DNA of 64,000 nucleotides from Hawksworthiomyces lignivorus (taxonomy: Eukaryota; Ascomycota; Sordariomycetes; Ophiostomatales; Ophiostomataceae): the NCBI GenBank assembly GCA_002917075.1, contig NTMA01000068.1, positions 1-64,000 of the forward strand, read 5' to 3'. Shown in pieces: positions 1 to 12,854 of this stretch (the stretch's first letter is position 1; each line of letters starts with the position of its first letter). Below the pieces are notes generated by a model that saw only the letters and a list, made by a program, of their open reading frames with translations, did not search any database and had not been told where the DNA came from. The position numbers and the translations under genes are program-made.

Positions 1-2045
1 ACCAAATTTTTTGGTAGGTATGGCCTTAACAGATGGAACCTTAAAATTTGGTACTCCTCCACCCTTGTTTTCTAACTGTACTTTCCAAATGATTAAATAT
101 GCTGCTTGTTGTTAACTGGCATTGCGGAGAAATATTCCCCAGCTTTGATTTATTTTTGGGCTTACCACTGGTAGGCAGCGGAGTTGAGAACTTACAGCTT
201 AAGGAGATCATGAGCGATGTGACTACGAGCGAATAGTCAGATCCAGCCAGGAACAAAGGAACGATATTATATTCCATACGTATCTGTTTTGTTGCTTCTG
301 TATCTCGCATTTACATAACATACAGTATTTATAGAGGAATCTTTTCATCTTTATTTTACCAGAGATTTAGAGTGTTTTTGCTCCGTGTGTTTCGGGTTGC
401 GGAGTATGGTGCGTTAACTTTCAAAGAAGACAGAGCCCCAGCGATGTCCTAAGATGGAAATGCTCTCGTACAAAACAATGTACATTGTTCCTAGCGAGGT
501 GTTTGACGCGATCCGTCTTGCATTAGCTGTGTGACTTGGGAGACACGTCCCTTTGAAGGATATCCTCTGCCCGATTTGTCCTGTAAACCCCTTGCCGCTA
601 GCTTGGCCGCCCGGGAAACCTGCATGACTAACTAGCTCTCAGTCGGCACGGAGAGCTATGCTTTGTACCCGAGTATTCATGGAGGACCTCTTTTTTGTTT
701 CCAAGTCTTGCGCGACTCATGATACAGCCACGCGTTTTTAGCTGGGCCTCTAACACTGGCTGTTCGTAAACTAGTCAAAGAAAACTTTAGGCTCCTTCGC
801 CTCTTGCACAGCGAAAGTGGTCGTGCGCCGCCCAGACTTTTACATTAGAATTCTGGCCGCCTCGAGGCTTCCTTTGGCTCGCCGTGCTCTCACTCAGCGA
901 GTTCCATTACCGGAATATCCCCCGCAGCTCGAAAGTGGAACTGCCCGAGGATAACCCTTTCCACCCTCCCCGGTCCTGGTCCCTGCCAAATGGGCGTTGA
1001 TGATTTTTGCCAAGTCACTTCAACGTCTGGCATGTTCGTCAGACTTGTATGTATGGAGTGCGAAACATCTTGCCCCCCTGTGTAGTATTTGTGGGGAGAG
1101 TCGTGTGGTTGGTTGTTTGCACATGCTCCAAGGATCTCCGTCCTAGCTGCTCCGTGCCGCTTTTCTTTTTCATCTCCATTGTCCTCAATTGTACGACTAC
1201 GCATGTACATACACACGTACACGTACTTGTTCAGAACCTTACCTTGTTGCGTCTCTTTGACTTCTCGCCATCCACTGATGCTCCCGTTCCCCTTTCCTGC
1301 CACCCCCATCAAGATTTCTCCGCCATGTCCCGGAACTGGTTCCTTTGTTTACGTACAGCAAAATAAAGTAAAGGGTGGATGGCCCTAAGAGGGCGATCTC
1401 CGATTTTCTCCAGCTTCAGTTCAACCTCTTCCTCTTCAGTTTTTTGGTAAATGCGAACGTATATTGCGTGTACCCCCATAGTTTTTGGGCTGGTACTACA
1501 ACTATTGCCAACCGTTTTTCCCACACTTGCGGATCGTTCCGAGACTCTTTAATGTTCTGACCGTCTGCTCATTTATCCTTCATCTCTCGCTTCTCTCCTC
1601 CATTTTCTTTCCATCTCCTACCTTCTTACATCTTCCACGGCTGTGTTACCACCCATGATTTGACTTCGTTTGGTCTCGGCGAGGACTTCCTATTGATATT
1701 CTGTCCCGGAGAATAGTTGATACTGCGAAATTGGAGACACCAAGATATATGTTCAACTTGTCATAGATTGACAATCGCCAATCTTCACAGCCAATTTTGG
1801 AGGCTCCTTTTTTCCTTTCTCGATGCGTCACATTTGGTGATTTGACAACTTCTGTCGCCACACCTTGATCCTCCATTCTCGCAACCGCTGTATCGGTGAT
1901 CATATTTCTGTTGTCGGCCCTCTTCCTCTGGTGAGCCTCCAGAGGTCGGATCAAATACGAAGTATCCGTTTCAGATCGCGTATGTCCGACAACTTTAGAA
2001 CAGCCAACCAAGGCGACCTCTTTTTACGCGAATTCACAAGCTGCC
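1..2045. other. Intergenic region with no supported gene
   Basis: I see no gene here. Reading frames of up to 140 codons exist on both strands, but they overlap each other, have no recognisable domain and lack convincing exon structure. The 1550-1640 stretch is C/T-rich, as is common in leaders in this window. The last few hundred bases probably contain the promoter and 5' leader of the gene starting at 2046. Confidence 0.6.
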
Positions 2046-3557
2046 ATGTCCTCGGGAGACAGCGCTCCCTCGACTGCAGGTGACGACCGCGCAACGTACA
2101 TCGATGTCTCCTTATGGTTGCTCCAGGCCCTTGCGGGCGTTTTCCTCGGCCTCCGTGTATATTGCAAAATCTTCCGGCACCGTGGCTTGTGGTGGGACGA
2201 CTACTTACTTGTCGCTTCATGGGTGAGTTTTAGCTTCTCACTTATCCTTTTCTAGCACCGACACGTCTTCCATCTTCTGTTGAAGTAACCTAACAAGGCC
2301 AGATCATGCTGCTCGTCAGCGCAGCCTGCACGACTGCCAATATTAACTACGGGTTTGGCAAGCATTTTGTCAACGTGAACCCGATAGATCTAGAGCCGAT
2401 GGGCATTCTCAGCCTCCTCTCGGGCTTCTTCTCTATTCTCTCCTCGGTACTGGCCAAGACTTCCTTCGCCATAACACTACTGCGACTCACAGAGGGTTGG
2501 GTCAAGAAAGTCATATGGTTCATTATTGTGTCCATGAATATACTGATGCCTCTGAGCGCGCTATTCCTCTTTGTCTCGTGCGACCCGCCAGAGAAGAACT
2601 GGAAACCCAACGTGCCAGGCAAATGTTGGCCAGCGAATGTGTCCATCGTCTACGGCATTGTCGTTGGAGGTACGTCATCTAGTGGACCTATATTGATATA
2701 TCAAAAAAAAAGTGCGACTCTTTGCTGACGAGTTTGTGAAAAGCTTATTCATCTGGCTGTGATTTGGCTCTTGCTCTTCTTCCATGGCGGATTCTCATGC
2801 GGTTCAGGATGTACAGGCGCGAGAAGATTGGTGTGGCAATCGCCATGAGTATGGGCGTATTGTACGTTAGCCCCCGGTCCGCCTGCGACTCTCCTTTACC
2901 TCGACAAGACAGCAATACTGACTGACCTCCCTTTCAACAGTGCTTGCGCTACAGGCATTGTCAAATGCGTCATGCTGCCCCTTCTCAGCAGCGCTGATTT
3001 CACCTGTAAGCATTGCCAACGGCATCTACCACGACCTGCAAGACTGTCTAGCCACTTGCGCCTTGTGTTCGTTGTGTTTGCTGACCAACCTGCAAATAGA
3101 TGCCGGTGCCCCGTTCGTCGTCTGGGGGTTCGCCGAATGCGCAGTGGCTATCATGGCTGCTTCGATTCCGGCTCTGCGTGCCCTCGTCGTCGAGATCCGC
3201 GGCGGACCGCGGTTTATCCAGCGCATGATCCCATCGTTGCGCGTCTCGCACACGCAATATACAAAGCCGTCAGAGGGCACCAGCAATGCCACAACGGTCT
3301 CGACAAGTCCCAGCAACGGGGCGCAAAAAGATTCTGCACACAGCAACGTTCGCGCCGTTGGCGGTGCGACAGCGCCTGCTGCTGCTAACGAGCGGAGACA
3401 GGACGACGGCAGCGACAGAAGTATCATTGTCCGGTCGGGAACGTCAGCGGCTGGCATGTTCGTCGGGGAGACGGCTGATGCAGCCGATGCCCTGGGCGAG
3501 AACGACATTGAGATGGGAGCGCATCGGCATTCCTATATTCTACAGAATGTCCAATAA
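2046..3557 (+). CDS. Fungal rhodopsin-domain (PTH11-like) integral membrane protein
   Basis: Five exons are inferred: 2046-2222, 2303-2669, 2744-2861, 2941-3005 and 3100-3557, giving 394 residues. Every join has GT..AG ends and keeps frame; the joint at 3005/3100 rebuilds the family-typical DFTYAG stretch. The protein has an external N-terminus, about seven hydrophobic segments, the LRVYCK and GLWWDDY motifs after the first helix, a conserved FGKH motif in the second exon, and a hydrophilic Ser/Thr/Ala-rich C-terminal tail from about residue 290. This matches the fungal rhodopsin-domain family, which includes PTH11-like putative receptors and many proteins of unknown role. The extracellular CFEM domain of true PTH11 is absent. 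It is convergent with the hydrolase gene ending at 4216. Ligand and role are unknown. The ATG at 2046 is the first in frame before the first helix. Confidence 0.88.
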
Positions 3558-4215
3558 ACGAAAGAGGCCACGGCACGGTGCTGGCAACAGGGAAGCTATT
3601 GGGCCCACACACTTGATTTTGACGACATAGCACTGGACAACACGGCGCATGAATTTACGGTAATATTTTTGGTTAAGAAAATATCTTGGATGGAACACAC
3701 ATATTTTGGACTATTCTGTTTGCAGGGAGTTTTTACGTGAAGGATAAGATATAATTATCTTGGGGCCTCTGGCCATTCGCATGTTGGAAGTTTGTTTCCA
3801 CGGGCATCAAAAAAAAATTTCAGGGATGGACGAGCATTTGCTTTTTTCGGGACACGTTGGACATGGAATTGATACTTTGGGACTCTTGGAAGGGAGAGGG
3901 ACATATTCTTGGGAGGAAGACACCGCCGCGTCTGAACACAGATAGCATGGGAGTTCTTGGTTACTCTGGCGCTGTATCCTTTTCTGGGGCATAGGCTTCC
4001 TATGCATTATGCCGCCCTTTTGTAGCGAATTGCATATGATCACTGCTTTTATTTTAAAGCCAACTGAAAGCCAACAAAAAATGTTGTTACGCTTTTATAT
4101 CAAACCTATCTATGCACGCCTTGGAATTCTATTGATGAAAGATCCTGTAGAGGCAAGCTTTGCAAAGCTTGCATTAGAAGAGTGAAGATCAGTGTTAACT
4201 TCGTCCTGTACGCAT
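3558..4215. other. Convergent intergenic spacer
   Basis: The 658-bp spacer lies between two convergent genes and should hold both 3' UTRs and polyadenylation regions. Short open frames here have no coding character. I see no repeat or RNA gene. Confidence 0.6.
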
Positions 4216-5589
4216 CTAAATATCCACAACAACATCGGATATCCACGTCCTGACCATCTCAGCCACTTCTTCGCCATGCCCTGCAGGTGTATGTCAGTTT
4301 ATAAATTCAAAGCAGCTGCGATCTCATCATAAACTAGAGAAAGGTAAAGATAACTCACGAATGCAAAAGTCATGCGGCAGTCCTTTCTCGTCCATGACGA
4401 TTTGGGTTCTCCCCTTTTTGTGTGGTGGCCCATCGCGCGATGAATGTTCTTCGCGCCGCCGGATAAACCGATCCCGAAAGTCGTTGGCTACCCAGTGGTC
4501 GTTCTGGCCAAAGAGAATGACAAACTTGGGCGGCTTCCTGTCCTCATTACCGTCTGATGAGCCATCGCTCTCATCCGCCGTCTCGGCAATCTCCCACAAC
4601 TCATCCTCCCACAGGTCTTCACCGATCTTCTTCAGCTCATCTCGTCCCAGGTAGAGCGCCTGCCGAACGCCCCCGCGACTGGCCAGGAACCGCACCGTCA
4701 CCGCCGCCGCGTGCGACGGCATGCTAAGCACGTTGCGCACAATCCATGCTAGCAGCCACACTGGAAATAACCAGAGAAACGCCTGCGCAACGAGATGTGC
4801 CTGCGGCCCGAGCAACGGCAGTTTCGTAATTCGCTCCAACTGGCGGCCGCGCGGCGACTGGGCAAGGTGCGTCAGGGTCGCAAACAGCAAGATACCGACC
4901 CGCAGCCGAGGATGCTGCGGTGAGGTCGCACCTTGAAGTCGGCCGTCCTGAACCTCGTCTTTGACGCTTCTGACCGCTGCCGCGTCTTGTTGCCGGCGGA
5001 ACACTTCGAGTGCAATATAGCTGCCGACGGAGTGCCCTATCAGGAGGACCTCGTCAAATGGCGTGCCGTTCCGTGATGTGGCACTAGCGTTGCCACCACC
5101 ACTACCGCCGCCGTGGCCACAATCTACCCGTGCGGCCGAGACAGCATCCATCGTGGCCCGAATTTGCGTGTCTAGGTCAAATGGCACCGGGCCATACGCG
5201 CCGCCGCCGTCGTCCCCATCCTCAAACCCGAGCAAATTCCGGCCCAAAATGTGGAATCGGACGTCGCGATCTGCGGTGCTGCTCTCCTTCTTCTCTACCT
5301 CGTCTAGCAGTGTGCGCAATGTGGACAAGAACGGTTCGTAGTATCCAATGAAACCCGGGTTGCCCGGAACAAAATACACTAAGCAGTGCTTTACTCGGCG
5401 CGCAGAGATGCCTACATGCCGTGATGGATACGATAACCACGGATACATGGTTACTAAGCGTCCGAGAACCGATTCGACCAAAAATATTGGCACAGCTCGC
5501 GGATTGGCACCGGTACGCAGGTTTGCGAACGTCCCGGCGAAATTTAGAGGTGAGGATCTCATCCTACGACTGCCGAGGCTGAGACCCAC
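4216..5589 (-). CDS. Lipid droplet-associated hydrolase (LDAH family) alpha/beta-hydrolase
   Basis: Two exons, 4359-5589 and 4216-4280 (complement), encode 431 residues; the 78-nt intron starts GTGAGT and ends CTGCAG. Without splicing the frame stops early, and with splicing the end reads HDFCIRHGEE, which restores the C-terminal catalytic-His region. Visible features are the family hallmark PGNPG at about residues 75-79, the nucleophile elbow GHSVGSY (Ser187), a likely acidic residue in the FGQNDHW stretch, and the His of LPHDF. There is a central hydrophobic segment (LWLFPVWLLAWIVRNVL) that could seat the protein on a lipid-droplet monolayer. Family members are lipid-droplet serine hydrolases implicated in sterol or neutral-lipid turnover; the true substrate is debated. 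The start is the first in-frame ATG; ATG codons about 10 and 48 residues further on are alternatives. Confidence 0.88.
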
Positions 5590-6804
5590 CCGACCGCCTT
5601 AGGCCCCACTAAAGACGGCCCGTCGGTATTCATCTCGAGGCCGAAGGCGTGTTGGTTCTTTCGCATGGCCAAATCCTATTCAACTCAACGCTACTTGAAA
5701 GCCGCATACATTTTCACACTGAGTGAATAAATGGACACCGGACCGCCTGTGGCTTCTATGATTGTTGCGTAGCACTAGAAGCAATGAAGAATCTTTTTTG
5801 GATGAATGATTCCTTGGCAACTAAGCAGGGGAACACGATCAAGAAAACCCGCATCCTTAGTTTTCATTGATGAGGTTCGGCCTGACAATCAAGCCCAGGT
5901 GTGCGCAGAGCAAGATGCAGAGACGAACTCAAGAACTAAGATTCACAGATGGGATGGATTTTTCTGAGAGAAGATGTGGGCCATCCGTAGAACTGAGGCA
6001 TACGATAGAAGCTGAGTACCTTTTAGGGCAGGAGGCGGTCCGACATGATCAGCATCTTGTTGTTATGAGCAATCTGCCGGTGATTTACATCCGGCGATGA
6101 AATAGTAAGATATGGAGCAGGGGAGGATATGGATTCGAAGCCAAGAAAGGGAATAGAAAGGATAAGTAGATAGGTGAAAGAGAAAACTGGAAAACCAGCG
6201 TCGTTGAGCCTAATTCTCCGAGACAGACCAAAAAAGTCGTCAATGTGGGGGACCATATGAAAAAGGCCATAGGAAGAAACTAAAAATTATGGTAGAGACG
6301 GAATAAATGGCATCGGAAAGTTTTATGTGCCTACGCCGTATATATCTGGCTCAGCAAATGGGAGGAAAACCCTATGACAGGGGAGGAAAAAGTGGTATGA
6401 ATGTTGAAGTTACAAGGAAGGTCAAGAGAATGTAGAATGCAACCAAAATTAGATTAGGCTTTGGAGACCGAAATGGCGGCTATCCGCTATCATACGCAGC
6501 GTTGACACGAAACAGAGAACACAAACGTACATTGAGAAGGAAGCTGGGATGAGAGACAACAAATACAATGCCAAGAACTGACCATCGAGTTTTCAGAAGA
6601 TCCAGCTGCACAAAAGAACTTCAATGTGGGAGAAAAATAATCCTCCGTCGGATCCAGAGACATAAAGGAATGCCAAGATGAAGATGGAAGAAATGGAAAT
6701 GCAACAGAAGTGTATATCCTACAGGTCCTTCCCTTGGCTTGCAGATGTTTTGCCAAGCGGACGTGCTATTCTCCGAATAAACGAGAGGAACAGGAGGTTT
6801 GGGT

Positions 6805-6818
6805 GGGGGGGGGGGGGG
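6805..6818 (+). repeat. G14 homopolymer
   Basis: A run of 14 G preceded by GGGT. Homopolymers of this length are unstable and error-prone in assembly; the exact length should not be trusted. Confidence 0.8.
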
Positions 6819-8980
6819 CAAAAATAAGGTCGAGACGATGTAGACAGAATCAAGACACAGCGAAGAGAGAATACCAAAAACACAATGGAGGAGCCAAGAG
6901 CTGGAGGAGGATCAAAAAAGGGGCAGGACCAGAGACTGGAAAGAAAATCTCCGAGACAAGCCAACTTCAACATATCTTCGAACCAAAATGCAAGAATGCC
7001 AAGACGGCCGACGGCACCTAGATAACCGGAGATGAGGACATTCTTTGCTAGCAAGACGTTGAATTGTGCTTGGTTACGTCTCGGAAATTTTACAGATCCG
7101 TAAAAGCTTCTTTGACCACATCCCAATGGATATATGCATTGGCTAGAGAGTAGTAGAAAGGCATCGTACCAATTGATATCCGTTTGTGGCTAAATTGACT
7201 GTGTTGAGTCTAACAAAACATAAGGACAGAAGTACTTTCTTCAAACGGTCCGTCTGATCGATTGCTGCTCGCAGGACTTTTAATGAAGTAAATGGCAGGC
7301 AGAACATTAATCATTTCTTTTTTTTTTTTTTTGGTGAGAGCAGACCAAGGGAACAGTATCGTCGAACAGTACATGGTGTAGGAAGAGTAGGGGCGACGAA
7401 CGGCCAAGATTAAACAGAATCCTACGAACTCTTCCATGGGGGAGCGAAAACCTGCACGGAGGGAGACATCCAACAAGTAGGCACAGACACAAAATAAGAG
7501 TTCGAAAATGTCAAACAAGAAGGCCGCCAAGAAAAAAAGAACAAAGAAGAGAACAAGAGAGACACGTTGAAAGATGCCGCATTCTTTGACACTAAAACGG
7601 CCAGGGTCCTTGCACGGTCGGGGCCGTTCCTCACAAGTAGGGCTTTTATGCGGGGAGCCATGCAAAAGAGCGTGGGCCTTGGGAGAGCGTTACAGTGCGA
7701 TAGGGCCAGCAGTCGTTGTGAAGCGGAGATCTTCGACACGCAACAGAGATCGACCAATCGCGGGCAGTGGCACAGCCAAGCAGACAGCGGAAGCAGTGAT
7801 GACGGCCAATTAGCAGAAAAAGCGCTACAGCACGCAAATGGGTGTGGCCAATGAAGGACGAGAGTTTTCCTCTCTCAGAGCCTCGCAGAGGCCTCTTCTC
7901 TACGATAAGAAACCCCCGGGGTCCGGGAGCCGTGTTACAGAACAGAGCATGGGCTCCGCTCCCCCCCTGCACGCAGGAAAGATGTACAGTTTTGATTCTG
8001 GATGCAGGACGCCTGACGGCCAAATATGCTTACTTTTTGCTGGGAGACCAGCTTTGAATCCTTTTGCCTATTTCAACGTGGAACGGCGATGGAACATAGA
8101 AGCCGCCGCAAAGTGGGACAGAGATCTATAGTCTCTTTCCTGTGGCAAGCTTGACATTCTTCTAGGTCATGCTCGTCCAATGGCAGTCATTCATGATGGG
8201 GACGACAGGAGGCTAAGGTGTATGTTATTCTCTGTATGCTATTCTCTAGGCTTGATCGCCTTGTATGCTTCCTCCACCTCGAGTGCCGAGCGTTCTGTTT
8301 CTTGCACCTCTATGGACCATCTTCTCCCCTCTCTTCAAATCAGGCTGCACATCTCATACCAGTTCCCCATCCATACACTTCCCTTGCTCTAACCAAAATC
8401 CCCGTCCTAGCATTATGCCACTGCCGGCTGTCTTTCTGTATGTCCATATCTGTATGCTTGGCTTCCTCTCTTCTTTTGCCGCTTGAACGGGCCCTTTCGT
8501 TGATACCACGCCAACGTCTAATTGACCCCTGTCCTTGATGTTCCAATCAAACGCCAAGCGTTCCTTTTTCCTCACGCTTGTTGATCCCATTCTCACTTTT
8601 CATTGCGTGCTGACGGCGTACACCTCTGCTTTCAAATCGGAACTTGACCTGGCAAGCCGTTCGGAAAATTTTCTTAGAAAACAAGCCGCTTTCTCTTCCT
8701 GCCCATCGAAAGTGGACTTCTTGTTTCTCTTTTCTTCTTCTCTTCCTCTCCTCTTCTTTTTTTCTTTTTTCCTTCTTCCTTCACCATCACCAACTTTGGC
8801 ACATCTCGGAGCCGTTACTGTTGCTCGCGGGCTGGACCTCTTGAGGAAATATGTGAAGAAGGATACCTTTCTTTAGTGCCTGTTCCTTTCTTTTCTTCAC
8901 TTCTCATTTTGAGAGTCTGTTCCCCTGGTCTCGGGACGCCTCGATTTCATTCATTATCTCTTTAATTTCAATTCTTTCTC

Positions 8981-8999
8981 TTTTTTTTTTTTTTTTTTT
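8981..8999 (+). repeat. T19 tract in the GPCR leader/promoter
   Basis: A 19-base T run sits in a C/T-rich region about 230 bp upstream of the GPCR start codon. Similar tracts precede the MFS gene (T20, 16510-16529), and a T22 tract (58803-58824) lies just beyond the stop of the regulator at 58888. Confidence 0.8.
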
Positions 9000-9224
9000 A
9001 ATTTCACTCACACGATACAGCTGCTCCGTCGATGCCACAAAGTTCGACGACGCCCTATGTTTCTGTCTTTCTTCACGTCCGCCCAGGCTGGTGATTTTTT
9101 TTTATAGATTTTTAGTTTCTTTTAAGAGACCTTCTTCGAGATTCTGATGAGGTGACATCTTCGCCGGCCGATAACAGATCGATCTCCTGCATTTTCTCAG
9201 TTTTCTTTTCTTTCTTCTTTAGCC

Positions 9225-10952
9225 ATGGGTCCCAGTGGAATGTCCGCCAGCGGGCTGATGAACTTCGACGGTACACCAAATATCTATGACTCAGAAGATG
9301 CAAGAGGCACAATTTCACCACTCCCGCCAGTGTTGATACACGGCTTGGGCGCCGTTGCCACAATTGGATTCGCATCCTTCTTCACGACTCTCAGCCTCTT
9401 TTGCTACCTCACTTACAAACTCATAAGTTGGCAACTGAACCCTCCACCATCCGAAGATGCCAAAAAATCAACGGACGAGCCTGAATCTCCAACGACATCA
9501 GACGTTAACGGGTTTCTCGTGCCCGATTCTCATCTGTGTCCGCAGAAGGAGCCTGAATGGGACACGTCCTCTCCCGTCGATGGTTTCTGGAAGCGCCTGC
9601 GTAAGGAGCCGCCCAACCAGTTTCTTGTCCTGATCTACAATCTTCTCTTCGCCGACATTCAACAAGCCACGGCCTTCTTGCTCAATGTTCAGTGGCTAAC
9701 CAAGAACTCCGTCGCCGTCGGCACGCCTACCTGCTGGGTCCAAGGATGGTTTGTCTCGGTAGGCGATCTGGCCTCGAGCGTGTTCATTACCGCCATTGCT
9801 ATCCACACTTACCTCGGAGTTGTCCAGGGCTACCGGCTGCCGACTTGGGCGTTCTACTCGGCTTTGTTTGCTATGTGGGGCTTCGTCTACGGTATGGCCC
9901 TTTTGGGTGTTATCATAACCAACAATGGAGCTGGTGAGGGTGGTCTCTACGTCCGAGCAGGGGCATGGGTACGTATTCTTGCATTCAATTTCCCCCTCTA
10001 TTAATTAGCGGTTCATGATCAATCAACTAACAAACTCAGTGCTGGATCAATTCGGCTTTCCAAGACTTGCGTCTCTATTTGCATTATCTGTGGATTTTTC
10101 TAGCCTTGTCTCTGACGTCCGTCATTTATCTGGTCATCTTCTTGCACCTGCACAGACACAGCAAGCACTCCGAGACGTGTTGCCTCGCGCAGAACCACGG
10201 CGAACACTACCCCAATCCCGATCCCAACGGGGCCAGTGCGACGCCAGCACCCAGCTCGCCGCGCTCCACCATGACAGACTTGTCTGTCAAGCGGCTCCCG
10301 GCTATCCCCAGCTCCGCACGGCACCCCACGTTTTTGCTGTACCCCCTCATCTACGTGCTCTGCACGATGCCTCTAGCTGCAGGCCGTATTGCGTCCATGG
10401 CCGGGCACGACGTCAGCCTGGCTTACTTCTGCTTCGCCGGTACTATGATTGCCTCAGCCGGTTGGCTGGACGTGGCTCTGTACTCGTCCACTCGGCGGTC
10501 GATCGTGTTCTCGGGCGAGGCTCCGCCTAGCCAGGACACGGGCCTGGAGACGTTTGCATTTATGCGCACGCCCGCCGGCCGCAAATTTGGCAATGTAGTG
10601 TTTGTTTCTGGCGGCGACGGCAATAATAAGTGCCACGAAGGCAAGCGGTGGCGACGGTGGAACGAGAAAGTGGTGGCGGGCGCGCGGTTGCGCAATCTAC
10701 GCGGCGAGAAGAACGACAGCCAGCCGTCGCTCAAGGGCTTTGGCTCCGGTGCTGGAGAGATTATGGGCATGGCAATGTGAGTATAGGCCGATTGGAACTA
10801 CGTCTTCTAAAGAGTCTAGCGCTGACCATGCAACCAGTCAATGTGACACCGTCACGAGCGTTACGGTGGAGGTAGAAGACAAGGGAAGCGACACAGCTAG
10901 CCTCAGCAGCCGCAAAGGCAGCATCGTCAGCAGCATGTCGGACAAAAAATGA
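9225..10952 (+). CDS. Seven-transmembrane G protein-coupled receptor (Git3/cAMP-receptor-like class)
   Basis: Three exons, 9225-9968, 10040-10776 and 10838-10952, encode 531 residues; donors are GTACGT and GTGAGT. Seven hydrophobic segments can be counted: one near residues 43-65, then an unusually long hydrophilic first loop (about 70-130), helices 2-5, a long third cytoplasmic loop rich in Pro/Ser, and helices 6-7, followed by a basic cytosolic tail. The motif LYPLIYVLCTMPLAAGR in helix 6 and the NLLFADIQQ motif in helix 2 resemble fungal Git3/Gpr1 and cAMP-receptor-like GPCRs that signal through G-alpha to adenylate cyclase. The third exon adds a short Ser-rich tail that could be phosphorylated. 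Subfamily assignment is an inference; ligand unknown. The second intron has a weak polypyrimidine tract, and reading through its donor would stop immediately, truncating the tail. Confidence 0.82.
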
Positions 10953-12854
10953 AGCTTGAGCGAGGAGAGCATTGTTGATAATTGGGTCAATAATAATTCG
11001 AAGCTGCATATAAAATCATCGAACGCCCCGGACAACACAAGTCCAATTTAGCATGGCACGACAGGCTCAAACTTGCAAGCGACCACTAAAGCGGACTACG
11101 GCAAACTTCACTACTAGCAAAAAGCAGGCGAAGAGAGCCACAATACATAGCTCAGCGTTATCGAAATGAATGGGGCGTTCATTGGGAGCGTCGGGAATCG
11201 GGTTCTTTTATTTTTCATGGGCATTTTCTCACAATTGGGCTGGGAATTTGGGATATTCGGGACGTCTGGTGACGTGGGATTTTCTTCTATTTATTTATGT
11301 CTTTTGAGACTAGAGTTCGCTGGTGGGCCTCTTTCGATTCTGGCATAGGCACGGTGTACGATATACCCCCTTTAACGTTTTCTTCTCTTTTTTGTCTTGC
11401 GATGGCTTTTCTGGCCATCTCAATTTTTTTCTTCCTTTTCTATATTTCGTTGATTTCTTTTTCTTCAAAAAGTACAGGAGACAAGAAAACGAAGAAAAAA
11501 TTACTAAAATATTTTTTTTTAGTTATACTCTATATACTAAATCAAAAGCATATATTTTATTACATTGTAGTTTCCAACTATGTTAAGACTGCATTTTTTG
11601 CTTTCCTTTCCTTTGTGAAATCAAGATGCCCACTCTTGCCAAGGCAGATGTTCAAGAGGAAAAACCCTTGCTATGGAACGTTTCTTCGGTAGTCGATTTC
11701 TCGTAGAATTTACATGTTCCGTATTCGTTTTGTTGCTCACTCTTGGCGAAAACTACACTACGAAAACTACACTGCGAAAAACACGCTGCAAGCTACAGAA
11801 CGCTCATATTGCTGCTCATCCTTTCTCTTTGAATATTTTTACTGCTCTCCTATGCCGAATGTGATAAGTAACAATGGGACTTATTTCTGTTAGCCAACAG
11901 CCTCATGCACAGAGATACTATGGCGCATACTGCCGCTTTTTCCGAGATGTTCGTTCACAATGTTCTTGTTGGAGTAAATTGGTGACCACCTTGCATTCTA
12001 TTCCTTGTGAGACATGCTTTCCGTTTCTATCGATCAGCAAGAGATCGGTCAGATTCATGCTTAAGCATCACTTGAGCGTGTGAGATCTGATCGAGCTGTC
12101 CCTAAAAGAGACCTACGATCGAGAACTGCTGTGTTCGGAAAACGAGATGAAATAGGAACCTAGCCAAGCGGAGGGGCTCGGTGGAGGGTTGGCAGCACCA
12201 AACTACTGAAGTTGTTTTCACTCTCCGTAGCTTTTTAAACTTCTTTGTGGTAGTGTCGATCGCCCTTTGGGCTTTTTTTGGAGCTGAGACTGGCGGCCCA
12301 GACGCTGTACGATCGTCGTCCGATCTGAGACAGGCCCAGTTTGAGTTTGTGTGAAGCATACTTTACGACACCAAATATTACAATGAGAGTAGAGTTTGTA
12401 TGTTACTGCCACAGAGGCCGTATTGTAATTAGTTCTTCGTTCTCCCATCACGTGTACCTCTTGATCCTAGAGTTGAAAAGCGCATTTACTGTATATCATC
12501 GCCAAGGCCCAAGAACGCGTCATACACAGCCATAAGGATGCTGCTCCTCAGCCTCCTCATGTGAATGGCCACCAGTCTATATACATTCCCGTAAGTATTT
12601 TTTCCATTTCTAATCAGGCACTTGTACGATCCAGATCGTGATAGCTTCTGCGTGCCGTGACTCAATTACGCAAGTTGTCGTCGCGGAGGAACTCACTCTG
12701 AGGATTCTTTTATCACTCATTAGAGTCTTGCGTTCTTGATGAGCAGCCGTAATCTCTATCCAATTGTTTACATGATTTAATCCTTAAGAATGCGGTCTTA
12801 TTCATAACTCATAATCAAATTAGATACCTCGACTCCTCCATCTACAAGTAATCT
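10953..12854. other. Convergent intergenic region, no gene seen
   Basis: This 1.9-kb region lies between the convergent GPCR and kinase genes. It contains AT-rich and T-rich stretches (around 11400-11560). Open frames are short, overlapping and without domains. Confidence 0.55.

Larger units (their letters stand above)
5590..9224. other. 3.6-kb gene-free stretch upstream of the GPCR gene
   Basis: No reading frame here has a recognisable domain, and I found no spliced model. The interval holds a G14 run (6805-6818), a T run (7317-7332), strongly pyrimidine-rich DNA on the plus strand at 8700-9000 and a T19 run (8981-8999). The right part is probably promoter and leader for the gene at 9225. 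The rest may be long regulatory DNA or an unannotated non-coding transcript, which sequence alone cannot show. Confidence 0.5.

Noticed and set aside
890..1312. 140-codon minus-strand frame
   Set aside because: No domain, no splice context, and overlapping open frames on the other strand of similar length.
6130..6141. GGATTCGAAGCC as a tRNA B box on the minus strand
   Set aside because: It has an extra G relative to the consensus, and no matching A box or acceptor stem can be built around it.
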